Assembly (NCBI RefSeq): GCF_037265215.1
Contig: NZ_CP147737.1
Span: 2,450,001-2,514,000, forward strand
Reading direction: 5' to 3'
DNA from: Xenorhabdus griffiniae
GTDB lineage: Bacteria; Pseudomonadota; Gammaproteobacteria; Enterobacterales; Enterobacteriaceae
DNA length: 64,000 nt
The notes under the pieces are model-generated. The model searched no databases. It was not told the DNA's origin and saw only the letters and a program-made list of their open reading frames with translations. Positions 9,001 to 14,957 of the stretch are shown here, one piece after another. Each line of letters starts with the position of its first letter. Position 1 is the stretch's first letter. The translations under genes were made by a program, and so were the position numbers.

Positions 9001-11326
9001 GGGTACGAATATCCAGAGCGTCAGCGGCATCAAGAAGCCCGTGTTGATTGACCATCGACTGCCGGATGTCAAGCTTCAGACGCCCCTGGCTGACGACTTT
9101 ACCTTCCGTATTAGTCAGGTTCTGTGCCGTCAGCAACAAGTGTTCACTCCGCATCTCTCCGGACAGGTTATCAATACTGCCAGAGACCTTCACCGTCAGC
9201 TGTTGATCAGACAACAACTGACCTTTGGTGTTATTAATATCCGCTTCCGAGTTCAGGTTTAATACCGACAGCCCCTGCAACGTACCGTGCTGGTTATTGA
9301 TACTGCCCGTCGCGTTCACCGTCAGCTGTTGGCCAAACAGTTTGCCCTGTGAATTCTTAATATCCGCGCCCGATGTCACGTCCAATGTTAACGGACTCTC
9401 CAATATACCGCCTTGATTATCAATGTTGCGATCCGCCTTCACTGTCAGCCGTTGGCCGGACAGCAGCTTACCCTCGCTGTTATTGATATCGGCTCCCGAT
9501 ATGATGTCCAATGCCGATTGACTCTTTAACGTGCCGCGCTGGTTATTCAGGCTACCAGTATCAAGCCGCAGGTCACCATTGTTACCCAGCAGGCCATCGG
9601 TATTGTTCAGCAATCCGCTCACTCGCCAGTGTTGCACCGTCTTGTCAAGCGCCACCAGATGCCCCCGCTGGTTGTTCAAGGAGCCGACATTCAGGCTAAG
9701 TTGTGGCGCTTCAATGCGTCCACCGGTGTTATCCAGCGCCCCGACCAGCGTGAAACGGCTTTCCCCGGCTTCCACCTGAGACCAGATCGCTTTCTGGTTG
9801 AATAGATTGTTGGCATCTATCTCCCAACGCCCGACACGTACCTGTGCCTGTTGCGCGTCGATATTGCCTAGGGTTTTCACAGTAAGCTGTTGACTATCAA
9901 TTTTGGCTTGTTGCAGGGCAACGCCATCGGCTTGTGCGGCAATATTGGCACGGCTGGCCGCCAGTTGGCTTTGACTGATATCCACCCGATGGCCGGTCAT
10001 TCTGATATCACCCAGACTGAGCAAATGGCCGCTGGTTCTGACATTCCCCTGACTGTTCAGCGTCAAATTCGCCTTATGCTTCAACGTACTGTTGATATCA
10101 CTGCCAGCCAGCAAATGCCCGCGGCTCTGAATGCCTTGAGCCGACGTCAACCGAATATCGCCCACTGCCGCTAGGGTGCCGGACTGCTGAATGTCACCAT
10201 CACGGCTCTGTACCGCAAGCTGCCCGCCACTGTGCAGTTTGCCGTGATGTTCAATACCGTCCCGGGCGGTCAAGGTCACATCCCCCACCACTTGGGTGAC
10301 CGGCTCTTCCTCTTCCCTCGATTGCCAGCTAAGTCGACCTTCACTGCTGACGGTCAACATTTTCCCCGCCTGCAAGTGCCCGCCCTGATTACGCACACCG
10401 ACGCCCGCTTCAGTGCCTATCATACGGATATAACCGCTGTACATGCCGCCCATCTGCCCCATGTCTATCGCCAGTTCGGGCTTTTTGTCATCTGCGGCTA
10501 GTGGCGTCACTGTTTTGCTGTCAGCACTGATGCGATTACGCCCCGCCACCACGGCAAGTTCCGCTTTTGCCCAGACACCGGCATTCACCTTCACCGCCCG
10601 CGCCAGAATATCAACATAACCGGTATCATGGCGCGGGTCACCATTGAGTCCACCGCCCTCAATGCTCACTACGCCTCGTTCGACCTGATACCCAGCCAGA
10701 CTACCGTCAGCGTTCAACTGCGGCTTGCCGGTGGTCAGAGTCATGCGCCCGGCATTAATGGTGCCACAGCCGTTGCACACAATCCCCGACGGGTTGGCCA
10801 CAATCACCTGTGCCCGCCCGCCAGCCACTTCCAGAAATCCCCGCAGCTGGCTGGGCTTATCGCTGTTGACTTCATTAATAATAAACCGAGCCGGCGCGGC
10901 ATTGGGATCAAGGCGGGGGTTACCCTGTATCATCCCGGCTAGTTGGGTAGAGGTCATCAGCGCCGAATTGTTAAGGATGGCACCTCGTTGGCCGACATCA
11001 AACTGCTGGTAGGGGTTATGTGATACGCCGGCCTGATTGGGCGCATTGATATTGACCTGCGGCAGACCATTCTGAGTAGTTATCACTTCCGGACGCTGGC
11101 CAGATGGTACCTGCCTGTCAGCGATAATACCGTCAGCCAACGCCTGCCCAGCAAACAGTGCCGCCCCCAACAGCCACACCGCGCGGCGCACCGTCACCCA
11201 TAAGCGCGATGCACCGATACCACGACGCTGCCCAGGTGCGGTACTGCAACTGCGGGCCAGTTCTGATACCACCCGCAATTCACCGTGCGTGCGGCTGTAA
11301 ATAAGGCAATAACACTGTTTGTTCAT
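1..11326 (-). CDS. CdiA/FhaB-family TpsA exoprotein, C-terminus beyond the window
   Basis: Large adhesin or contact-dependent-inhibition exoprotein secreted by the two-partner pathway; about 3775 residues are visible and the 3' end, including any toxin domain, is off the left edge. The start MNKQCYCLIYSRTHGELRVV is the extended signal peptide (ESPR) typical of type V proteins, with cleavage expected after ALA64. A TPS secretion domain follows, containing NPSGIVCNGCGTINAGRMTL, the hallmark NPxGI motif. Next come beta-helical haemagglutinin repeats, a central region, a 21-residue repeat array, and fil_hemagg-type repeats ending in a SGLTLALSGAVGSAL motif at the window edge. The frame is open throughout (leftmost codon base at positions 2, 5, 8 and so on). 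It lies 69 bp downstream of its TpsB partner. Its GC content is clearly higher than that of the rest of the window, suggesting transfer. Whether it is CdiA or a plain FhaB/HecA adhesin depends on the unseen C-terminus and on a CdiI immunity gene. Confidence 0.93.
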   Translation of the reverse strand, partial: MNKQCYCLIYSRTHGELRVVSELARSCSTAPGQRRGIGASRLWVTVRRAVWLLGAALFAGQALADGIIADRQVPSGQRPEVITTQNGLPQVNINAPNQAGVSHNPYQQFDVGQRGAILNNSALMTSTQLAGMIQGNPRLDPNAAPARFIINEVNSDKPSQLRGFLEVAGGRAQVIVANPSGIVCNGCGTINAGRMTLTTGKPQLNADGSLAGYQVERGVVSIEGGGLNGDPRHDTGYVDILARAVKVNAGVWAKAELAVVAGRNRISADSKTVTPLAADDKKPELAIDMGQMGGMYSGYIRMIGTEAGVGVRNQGGHLQAGKMLTVSSEGRLSWQSREEEEPVTQVVGDVTLTARDGIEHHGKLHSGGQLAVQSRDGDIQQSGTLAAVGDIRLTSAQGIQSRGHLLAGSDINSTLKHKANLTLNSQGNVRTSGHLLSLGDIRMTGHRVDISQSQLAASRANIAAQADGVALQQAKIDSQQLTVKTLGNIDAQQAQVRVGRWEIDANNLFNQKAIWSQVEAGESRFTLVGALDNTGGRIEAPQLSLNVGSLNNQRGHLVALDKTVQHWRVSGLLNNTDGLLGNNGDLRLDTGSLNNQRGTLKSQSALDIISGADINNSEGKLLSGQRLTVKADRNIDNQGGILESPLTLDVTSGADIKNSQGKLFGQQLTVNATGSINNQHGTLQGLSVLNLNSEADINNTKGQLLSDQQLTVKVSGSIDNLSGEMRSEHLLLTAQNLTNTEGKVVSQGRLKLDIRQSMVNQHGLLDAADALDIRTQGSWDNRNGTVQGGKQIDVSAHHIDNSDGKLLADQALTVNTTGNIDNQRGTLQGLSALNVTSGGDIQNGEGKLLSGQALTLTATGRVDNQSGNIQGEALALTAQKLTNTKGNIVSQRHLQLNINQDIDNQHGLIKADDALNIHTEGHWDNRGGTAQGSKQVDVSAHSIDNSDGKLSAAQALTLNVADNIDNPSGDIQGETLQLTAQHLNNAQGKIVSQSRLRLDSHQSIDNQHGLLDAADALDIRTQGNWDNGNGTVQGGKQVDVSAYHIDNSDGKLLADHALTVNTTGNIDNQRGTLQGLSALNVTSGGDIQSGGGKLFSGQALTLKAVGSIDNQSGDIQGEALELTAQALTNTEGKIVSKGHLQLDIQQAIDNQHGLIKADDALNIHTEGRWNNHGGTLQGGKQVDVSARSIDNSGGKLSAAQALTLNAADNIDNQSGDIQGETLQLTAQHLHNAQGKIVSQSRLRLDSHQSIDNQHGLLDAADALDIRTQGNWDNRHGTAQGGKQIDVSAQHIDNSDGKLLAEQALTVNTTGNIDNQRGTLQGLSALNVTSGGDIQNGEGKLLSGQALTLKAAGSVDNQSGNIQGEALEMTAQKLTNTKGKIVSQGHLQLDISQGIDNQHGLIKADDVLNIHTDDHWNNHGGTLQGGKQVDVSARSIDNSGGKLSAGQKLTLNAADNIDNQSGDIQGETLQLTAQYLNNAQGKIVSQGRLRLDSHQSIDNQHGLLDAADVLDIRTQGNWDNRHGTAQGGKQIDVSARHIDNSDGKLLADQALTVNTTGNIDNQRGTLQGLSALNVTSGGDIQNGQGKLLSGQALTLKAVGSIDNQSGDIQGEALELTAQALTNTEGKIVSKGHLQLDIQQAIDNQHGLIKADDALNIHTEGHWNNHGGTLQGGKQVDVSARSIDNSDGKLSAAHTLILNAADNINNQSGNIEGEHLQLTASRLDNTKGKVISKGRLKLDIRQAIDNQHGLFEAADALDIRTQGNWDNRHGTAQGGRQVDVSAHYINNSGGNLLADHALIVNTTGNIDNQSGTLQGLSALNVTSGGDIQNGQGKLFSDQQLTVKAAGSIDNQSGNMQGNYLQLTAQHLKNTQGNLVSLGNLRFDIHQAIDNQQGFIEAGDTLDIHTEGHWDNRGGTAQGGKQVIVSTHSMDNTGGKLLSGGDLTLNSVGDIINQAGKLSAKQSLRWQGGPDSVLNNDAGTVFSEGMMSLRGGQLTNREKGEIQGKQGLKLELTGRWDNQGGELTSGGRSTVNALSFLNAQGKIQVLDTLDMQFTRALDNSQGYIFSKLAQSLRAGNILNTQGWIGTQGSWSATADQFDNQKGSVSSLQDAIMAVSTLDNQKGALASAGALMLRSVQEINNQGGKISALGRLDVQGATEGSAAGRVQNAGGKLLADGDLVVTAQSLNNTDGLIDSQKSVRLNLNGMLDNRDGKLQSNGEMQLDARSLLNGTGSISSQRQLGLRIQERLDNTGGTLRSNGDQRISAGQVNNRQGLFNSLGTLDVTADQLDNPDGTFISRGNGIYRINVLNNQQGKIHGGGTLTFKGEAINNQAGQLIATGSMRIDSQTLNNHGQGKITSQNALVVHSDQVNNHDGGLLLGTTHTAVTTRELDNTAGRLQSTGTLTLSNLDKLVNRQGKIRANGALDLNAGLPSVLALFNQGGLVQSGEQLTVNTRALDNTGGTLLSQQGLTLAVQQDYTHRTGDMISSNGTLTFSVGGTLTNLADWLLPGRLIVNSTHFINQGTLAGKTLQLTTGRLRNENRLEADSMTLTSDTLDNTDTVMGDAITVRSRIIDNHGQNAVIAATERLDLQAGERLTNRDGSLIYSADTLHLASDDLIENKASRIEADGNVSIEANRLNNLREGLEIVRGAEKGETQWHRYNYYWRSYASGVNRDKNTMAPTTQRLTFRDNAAVENNRYGTLLAIDAAGKRAQVRVKDHKGQPYELWVNYLALTPDRDGSYAMTFYETRGHRQNTVPTPYHNTVWREHNRGRLEQWDPEKHLDIAHVPFVDDYNNFRERSATGTVTRDKLVSEGIGAHILAGGTMTLRITDELLNDASTVSANGDLLTKGDGKVTNRGYSVNERRQEFLVDHYDRDTRHWYPKHHSDETVALATIDAIMTGHGDVAINGAQLENTTVNPAQISVVEAAQQAAEAERAEWERNPLAVTVAGVGWQEKGSQLVLVNQLLTPLKRALTSIDQSHLSDDQWLTLLKRELMATDHPAIPGDQLLTLLKREPTSTDHPVTPDDQWLTPLKRVLTPVDHPLISDAQLLTLLKRELTPADQPLRPIARPLTPAELALTRQQQLDRVAPFVPNNGLFRQHPAEGSPYLVVTDERFTSRTRFISSDYLLQRVGYDPAQVHKRLGDGFYEQRLVREQILKLTGRPSVRGEDAMAQYQTLMNNGTKVANDFQLVPGVALTPAQIAALQQDIVWLVSETVETASGPQTVWTPKVYLANTTLRLTGQGALIGGGTLQLSANSLTNAGNLFAERALNIDAGQFLHQGGDIRADSIDVQADSLTLSTHLQDALRQASMSARELSLSGGDIQLRGAKLEATRHLSLNARNNLEIAAARRTTTGNVEIIAGAMGNRTRDGMEEAGKRRATVSGEWQQARGSTLNAGGNLSLRAGQDITLQGSQAKAGGTARVQAGGNVNILAESTTHRTQLEANSRTSSVSNQREEARLHLSTLSGDQGVTVQAGENLTAAGAQVDSRSGHLGLNAQAVIIKDVRQRVADQDSERKREGSTKSQREMETVSERSVGSTFSGRDGVSVMAREGDITVTGSTLHSEQGALALQAKQDITLDSATDSDSQFSASSANKKGVLSKSRSHTVQEDRVTREQGTLLSGDSISLTAGNDLSVSGSAVAGDKDVTLQAGNNVAITAATETESHYLLEEKKKSGLLSSGGIGFTIGSQSTRHQVNEEGTTQSQSVSTVGSSQGNVTITAGNRVQVGGADLVAGQDISLTGDSVQIDPGQDKRRRAETFETKQSGLTLALSGAVGSAL
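2142..2456 (-). repeat. Five tandem 63-bp repeats (21 residues each) in the exoprotein
   Basis: The word cccgcttaag or a close variant recurs at 2173, 2236, 2299, 2362 and 2425, a strict 63-bp period. The encoded unit is close to DDQWLTLLKREL followed by a TDHP-containing linker. Being 21 residues with leucine-rich amphipathic character, it looks helical, unlike the beta-helix rungs around it. It sits between the central segment (YDRDTRHWYPKHHS, near 2695) and the downstream haemagglutinin repeats. Confidence 0.85.
5530..9220 (-). repeat. Five tandem 738-bp superrepeats (246 residues each) inside the exoprotein
   Basis: A marker segment (gacgtcacgttcaaggcgg and close variants) occurs at 5865, 6603, 7341, 8079 and 8817, exactly 738 bp apart. 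A second marker (gccgccttg/gccctgagcggtgcc) recurs with the same spacing from 5577 to 8529. Each unit encodes about eleven beta-helix rungs of 22-23 residues, with words such as SIDNQHGLL, NWDNGNGTVQGG and IDNSDGKL. Units are near-identical, so they arose by recent duplication or are homogenised by recombination. Confidence 0.9.
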
Positions 11327-11395
11327 AAATCCATGTCCGTCCAGGTCAAATAAATAAACGCAACACTTGTTTGTGATTAAGGATGAGCGTTGTTA

Positions 11396-13186
11396 TCAAA
11401 TTTCCAGATTGAAGCTGAAACCGCCACTCACGCCTGGGGTATGAAAACCCGCGGGCTGGTAGAATGGCACACCGGCAAACAGGTCATAACTGAGTCGGCG
11501 CCACAGCGTGCCGCGCACACCCAGAGCACCGCCCGCCAGCTGATGCCCGACGAGATAGCGGGTGCCCGGTCCATCCACACGACCATAATCCACCGCCCAG
11601 TAAAGCTCGTGACCCCGCGACAGGACATTCCAGGCTAACTCATTACGCCAAAGCAGCCCTTTTTCACCGGACAGCATCTGCTCACCGTCAAACCCGCGCA
11701 CGGTATAACGCCCAGCAATCGCCAGCCTGTCTTGGGGGGTCAGCGGGTTTGCACTCCACTGCCAACGCACTTTGGTGTGATAACGCCAAGGCTGTGTGCC
11801 CCATTTAAAAGGCACATTCAGACTGATATCACCCAGAGCCATCCCCGTGCGGGCACTGCCTCCGTGATAGGCTTCTTCCGGTGCCGGCAGCGCACCGAAG
11901 GCGCCGGTTCCGCGCCGCCAGTTGATACCGGCATCCAACGTAATGTTGCCGAAGTAACTGCGCTGGCTTAAGCCTAACTCCCAGCCCGCAGTCCGGCGGT
12001 GTTGTTGTGCTATTTCTATATTCCCCACGGCATTGGTGGAATGGCGGCGAAAGATCCGCAGATTGAGCGTGGTTTTATGCGACTGATTGCGAAATAACAG
12101 GCGGGACACCGTGAATTGCACATTCTCGCTTTTGCCACTGTAGGCCAGGATTTCGTGCGCGTTGGCGATATTCTGGTGATAGGTGTAGTCGTTGTAGTTG
12201 GCAGAAAACGCCCAGTAGCCGAGCGGAAAGACGTAATTCACAGTACGGGCGCGGTTACCAAAGGGACCGGGCTCAAACAAATCCCGGCCGATATTGGCAT
12301 AGAACAGATCGTTCTGGGCAAAAGGGGCATCAATCGCCAGGGTCACCGAACCCAGGTAGCGGCCAGTACTTTTAGCACCACTGTCATCGAGTCCCAGACT
12401 GAGCCGGAACGGGCGCCCCTCTTTCCAGCTGATCCGAAGGTCACTGGTCGCTTCCTGCTGGCCTGGCTCGATTTTAATGTCGGCCTCCACACTGGGCACC
12501 CGTTTGAAATTCTCCAGTGCCTGCTCGATATCACGCAAATTAAGGATATCCCCGGATGCGGCCGGCATCGCATTCCACAGCCGCCCACGCCAGGACACCG
12601 GCTCATCAAAACGGATATTGGCAATGCGTCCAGGCTGGAGCGTCAGCGTCAGCACTCCTCCGGTCAGATCCTGCTCCTGCACCATCACGCGGGTGGTGAC
12701 ATAACCTTTGGCCAGAATGGCATTTTGCACCTTGTTATTGACCAGCAAAATCCCCTGTCCACCCAGGCAACGCCCTTTAGCATCCTCTGCCGCGTCCAGT
12801 GCCCACTGAAAACGATGGGCCGCGTCGCCCTCCAAACGTAACGTATTGATCGTAAAACAGGGATGTTCGTTAGCCGGATAATCAGGCTGGCGCACGCTGG
12901 GTCGCATGAGCCGGACATCGGCATCTGGCGTCTGTTGCTGTTGTAGCGCGTGTTGCCTTTCCTGCTGACGCAGTTGCTCCTGAGCATCCAGGGTCGCCGC
13001 ACTTTGCATGGTGTTATCGGAAAAAGGCGCAGTAAGCCGCACAGCGGTTGCCAGACGTTGTTCTGCTATCTGTGATTGTTGTTTTTGCTGAATAAAGGGC
13101 GGATCATCGGCCTGTACGGGGGAGAATACAAATACAGTCCATCCGGCCAGCCCGGCTATTATGTAGCGGGAAGTTACCGTTGCCAT
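11396..13186 (-). CDS. TpsB outer-membrane transporter (FhaC/ShlB/CdiB family)
   Basis: Exports the TpsA protein across the outer membrane. The 596-residue protein has a signal peptide ending SPVQA26, a linker rich in Gln (QEQLRQQERQHALQQQQ), a POTRA region (about 75-230, including the stretch beginning CFTINTLRLEG) and a C-terminal 16-strand barrel. The family signature VRGFDGE, the loop-6 VRG motif, is present at about residues 495-501. The length matches the family. Start ATG at 13186. It is the first gene of a two-gene tpsB-tpsA operon, with 69 bp to the exoprotein start, and an upstream noncoding region of about 470 bp should hold the promoter. No truncation is seen. Confidence 0.95.
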   Translation of the reverse strand: MATVTSRYIIAGLAGWTVFVFSPVQADDPPFIQQKQQSQIAEQRLATAVRLTAPFSDNTMQSAATLDAQEQLRQQERQHALQQQQTPDADVRLMRPSVRQPDYPANEHPCFTINTLRLEGDAAHRFQWALDAAEDAKGRCLGGQGILLVNNKVQNAILAKGYVTTRVMVQEQDLTGGVLTLTLQPGRIANIRFDEPVSWRGRLWNAMPAASGDILNLRDIEQALENFKRVPSVEADIKIEPGQQEATSDLRISWKEGRPFRLSLGLDDSGAKSTGRYLGSVTLAIDAPFAQNDLFYANIGRDLFEPGPFGNRARTVNYVFPLGYWAFSANYNDYTYHQNIANAHEILAYSGKSENVQFTVSRLLFRNQSHKTTLNLRIFRRHSTNAVGNIEIAQQHRRTAGWELGLSQRSYFGNITLDAGINWRRGTGAFGALPAPEEAYHGGSARTGMALGDISLNVPFKWGTQPWRYHTKVRWQWSANPLTPQDRLAIAGRYTVRGFDGEQMLSGEKGLLWRNELAWNVLSRGHELYWAVDYGRVDGPGTRYLVGHQLAGGALGVRGTLWRRLSYDLFAGVPFYQPAGFHTPGVSGGFSFNLEI

Positions 13187-13531
13187 AGTAAACCCATCGG
13201 ATACGTAATTATTATTAAACAGTAATAAGGGAATTTTAAGATGAGGTATTATGGTCAGCAGAGGTTAATTATCAAGCTGGTAGCTGAGACATTCATCACA
13301 AAGGCGTTAATTCAGGCCATTTAACTCTAAAAATGCAACAATACGGCAATAAACCAACATAATCACAACACATTATGTGAAACATTAAGCAGATTAATTC
13401 GAGCTTTAAATTCACCCAAAACAAAAGCGAAATGAATATGATGAAAAAAGATGATGAATAGGGTGGATTACGCGTAAATCGGTAAGTGGCTTCAATATCC
13501 GCCGGTGTTTTGAGTAAGAGGAAAAAGATTC
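13187..13531. promoter_or_regulatory. Noncoding region upstream of tpsB
   Basis: AT-rich 345-bp stretch between the TPS operon and the terminator of the AraC-type regulator. It must carry the TPS promoter reading leftward, but I cannot assign -35/-10 boxes with confidence and see no gene in it. Confidence 0.4.
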
Positions 13532-13564
13532 AAAAAAATCCCCCGACTTTTTCTCAGGGGATTT
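13532..13564 (-). terminator. Rho-independent terminator of the AraC-type regulator
   Basis: On the minus strand the arms AAATCCCC and GGGGATTT form a perfect 8-bp stem around a 13-nt loop, followed directly by further T residues. It lies about 95 bp after the stop codon of the regulator. Confidence 0.8.
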
Positions 13565-13656
13565 GTGTATGAAAGATAGATACGGGGATTAAGCAGAAAA
13601 GGCACCTATTTAACCAGTTAAACACCAATTAAGACCTTATACCACATTCGGCATTT

Positions 13657-14637
13657 CTACTGACTTTCTGCTGTAATATTTTCTTTCAGTAGCGTGTGAT
13701 TCACGGCATATTTTGCCTGCCATGCTTTAGGGTTGATTAAATAATGTTGCCGGAAACGTTTAGAAAAATGACTTGGGCTGGAATAGCCTACTGCGGCAGA
13801 AACCTCAATGACACTCATTCCTTTCTTCAATAAATCTTCCGCTGTGGTCATACGGACGTTTTCCAGATATTGATGGAAAGTACGAAAAACAACCGCACGA
13901 AATCCCTCTTTTAATTTCCTTTCATTCAGACCTACTGCTCTTGATAACGATTTTATTGTCCAGGGATGATGATAATCGTTATTAATGATTTTTATCGCAT
14001 TGTAAACAGCCCGGCGCTGCAACCCGCTAATCATATTATATTGGCAATCATAAATTTGCGCTGTCACGCAAGCGAGTATCTCTAATGCCTTTGCCTTTAA
14101 GTAGACTTTTCTGACACTACCAGTTAATTGACACTCTTCTATTTGATTCACTATCTGCATAAAAGGCGGATAGATAGGACAAGCCATCATCAAAGCATCA
14201 CTATAACTCGCGTTTTTCTCAAAACCAGCCGTTAATTTGGTAAAAGATGGCAACTCCTGAGCTTCAATTTCGTTCAGAGAAAAACGGATATCGAGAATAC
14301 GCCAGGTTCCGCAGCCAAAAAAATTCATACCTCGCGTCACCGTAGGCGAATAAAAAAAGACCATCGTTCCCGGATTAATATCTAAAACCTCGCCATTTTC
14401 AATTGCCATTTTTCCCTTCCCATTGAGAACAAAGGCTATTGACACTGTTGGTGGTCCTTCACAATATTCTGTAAAATCTTGACTTAACTCAAGATGGATA
14501 CGGTTGATGTGAATTCCATCAGATAGTTCCTCTGTTAGCAATGAAGGCGTTGTGTTGTTTTCCTCTACTGGTGAATGCCTATTATTGCCATGGCCAGCAG
14601 CGAAAATCCCCAATGTTTCGCTATAGATTGTCTTCAT
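13657..14637 (-). CDS. ybtA: AraC-family transcriptional regulator, YbtA-like
   Basis: Predicted siderophore-responsive activator of the adjacent yersiniabactin-type operon. The C-terminal 100 residues carry two helix-turn-helix motifs typical of AraC (WTIKSLSRAVGLNERKLKEGF, and the second around VIEVSAAVGYSSPSHFSKRFRQHY); the N-terminal half is a ligand/effector domain. I choose the ATG at 14637 (MKTIYSETLGIF, 326 residues), because AGGGGA lies just upstream. A longer reading would begin at a GTG (14694) with no Shine-Dalgarno. The length is close to YbtA (about 319). It is divergent from the TonB receptor and shares a 320-bp control region holding a Fur box, so it is probably iron-repressed. 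The YbtA role is inferred from position and family. Confidence 0.88.
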   Translation of the reverse strand: MKTIYSETLGIFAAGHGNNRHSPVEENNTTPSLLTEELSDGIHINRIHLELSQDFTEYCEGPPTVSIAFVLNGKGKMAIENGEVLDINPGTMVFFYSPTVTRGMNFFGCGTWRILDIRFSLNEIEAQELPSFTKLTAGFEKNASYSDALMMACPIYPPFMQIVNQIEECQLTGSVRKVYLKAKALEILACVTAQIYDCQYNMISGLQRRAVYNAIKIINNDYHHPWTIKSLSRAVGLNERKLKEGFRAVVFRTFHQYLENVRMTTAEDLLKKGMSVIEVSAAVGYSSPSHFSKRFRQHYLINPKAWQAKYAVNHTLLKENITAESQ

Positions 14638-14781
14638 GAAATCCCCTGTAAAATCAGCATCAGACACCAACCATTTCAAAAAAACGCTTTCCACAATAAA
14701 AACAGCATGTTGTGCGTGTTAAAGGCATTATTCTTTTATTTTATATATTTATATACCAATGTGAATATCACGCAATTTATC

Positions 14782-14800
14782 ATTAATGAGAATCATTATC
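14782..14800 (+). promoter_or_regulatory. Fur box
   Basis: ATTAATGAGAATCATTATC matches the 19-bp consensus GATAATGATAATCATTATC at 16 positions. Placement between an AraC-type regulator and a TonB-dependent receptor fits iron repression of both. Confidence 0.88.
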
Positions 14801-14883
14801 AATAGTACGTATCGCGCTATTTTTGTCCCTATCCCGTTAGCTCTTCCTTTCTATTCCAGTTAATTTCACTAAAGATTGTTTTC

Positions 14884-14911
14884 GGTTTACCACGCTTATT
14901 TGGTTTACCAC
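14884..14911 (+). promoter_or_regulatory. Direct repeat GGTTTACCAC, candidate AraC/YbtA operator
   Basis: GGTTTACCAC is present twice, at 14884-14893 and 14902-14911, with an 18-bp period, 47-74 bp upstream of the receptor ATG. AraC-family activators commonly bind paired direct repeats about two helical turns apart; the assignment to this regulator is inference. Confidence 0.5.
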
Positions 14912-14957
14912 ATTTGATCTTTTTAAAACATGATTTGGAAAGGCATAAAGAGTATTT

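Larger units (their letters stand above)
14638..14957. promoter_or_regulatory. Divergent regulator/siderophore-operon control region
   Basis: 320 bp between the AraC-type gene and the TonB receptor. It contains a Fur box (14782-14800) and a pair of 10-bp direct repeats (14884-14911). The receptor start at 14958 is preceded by AAAGAG at a suitable distance. Confidence 0.7.

Noticed and set aside
5530..9220. CRISPR-like regular repetition
   Set aside because: Units are 738 bp, coding and near-identical throughout; no short repeats with unique spacers.
7811..9262. 483-codon plus-strand open frame with internal repeats
   Set aside because: Repeats simply mirror the 738-bp superrepeats on the minus strand; same-register antisense frame.
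12116..12841. 241-codon plus-strand open frame
   Set aside because: Antisense of the TpsB transporter gene, which has clear family motifs.
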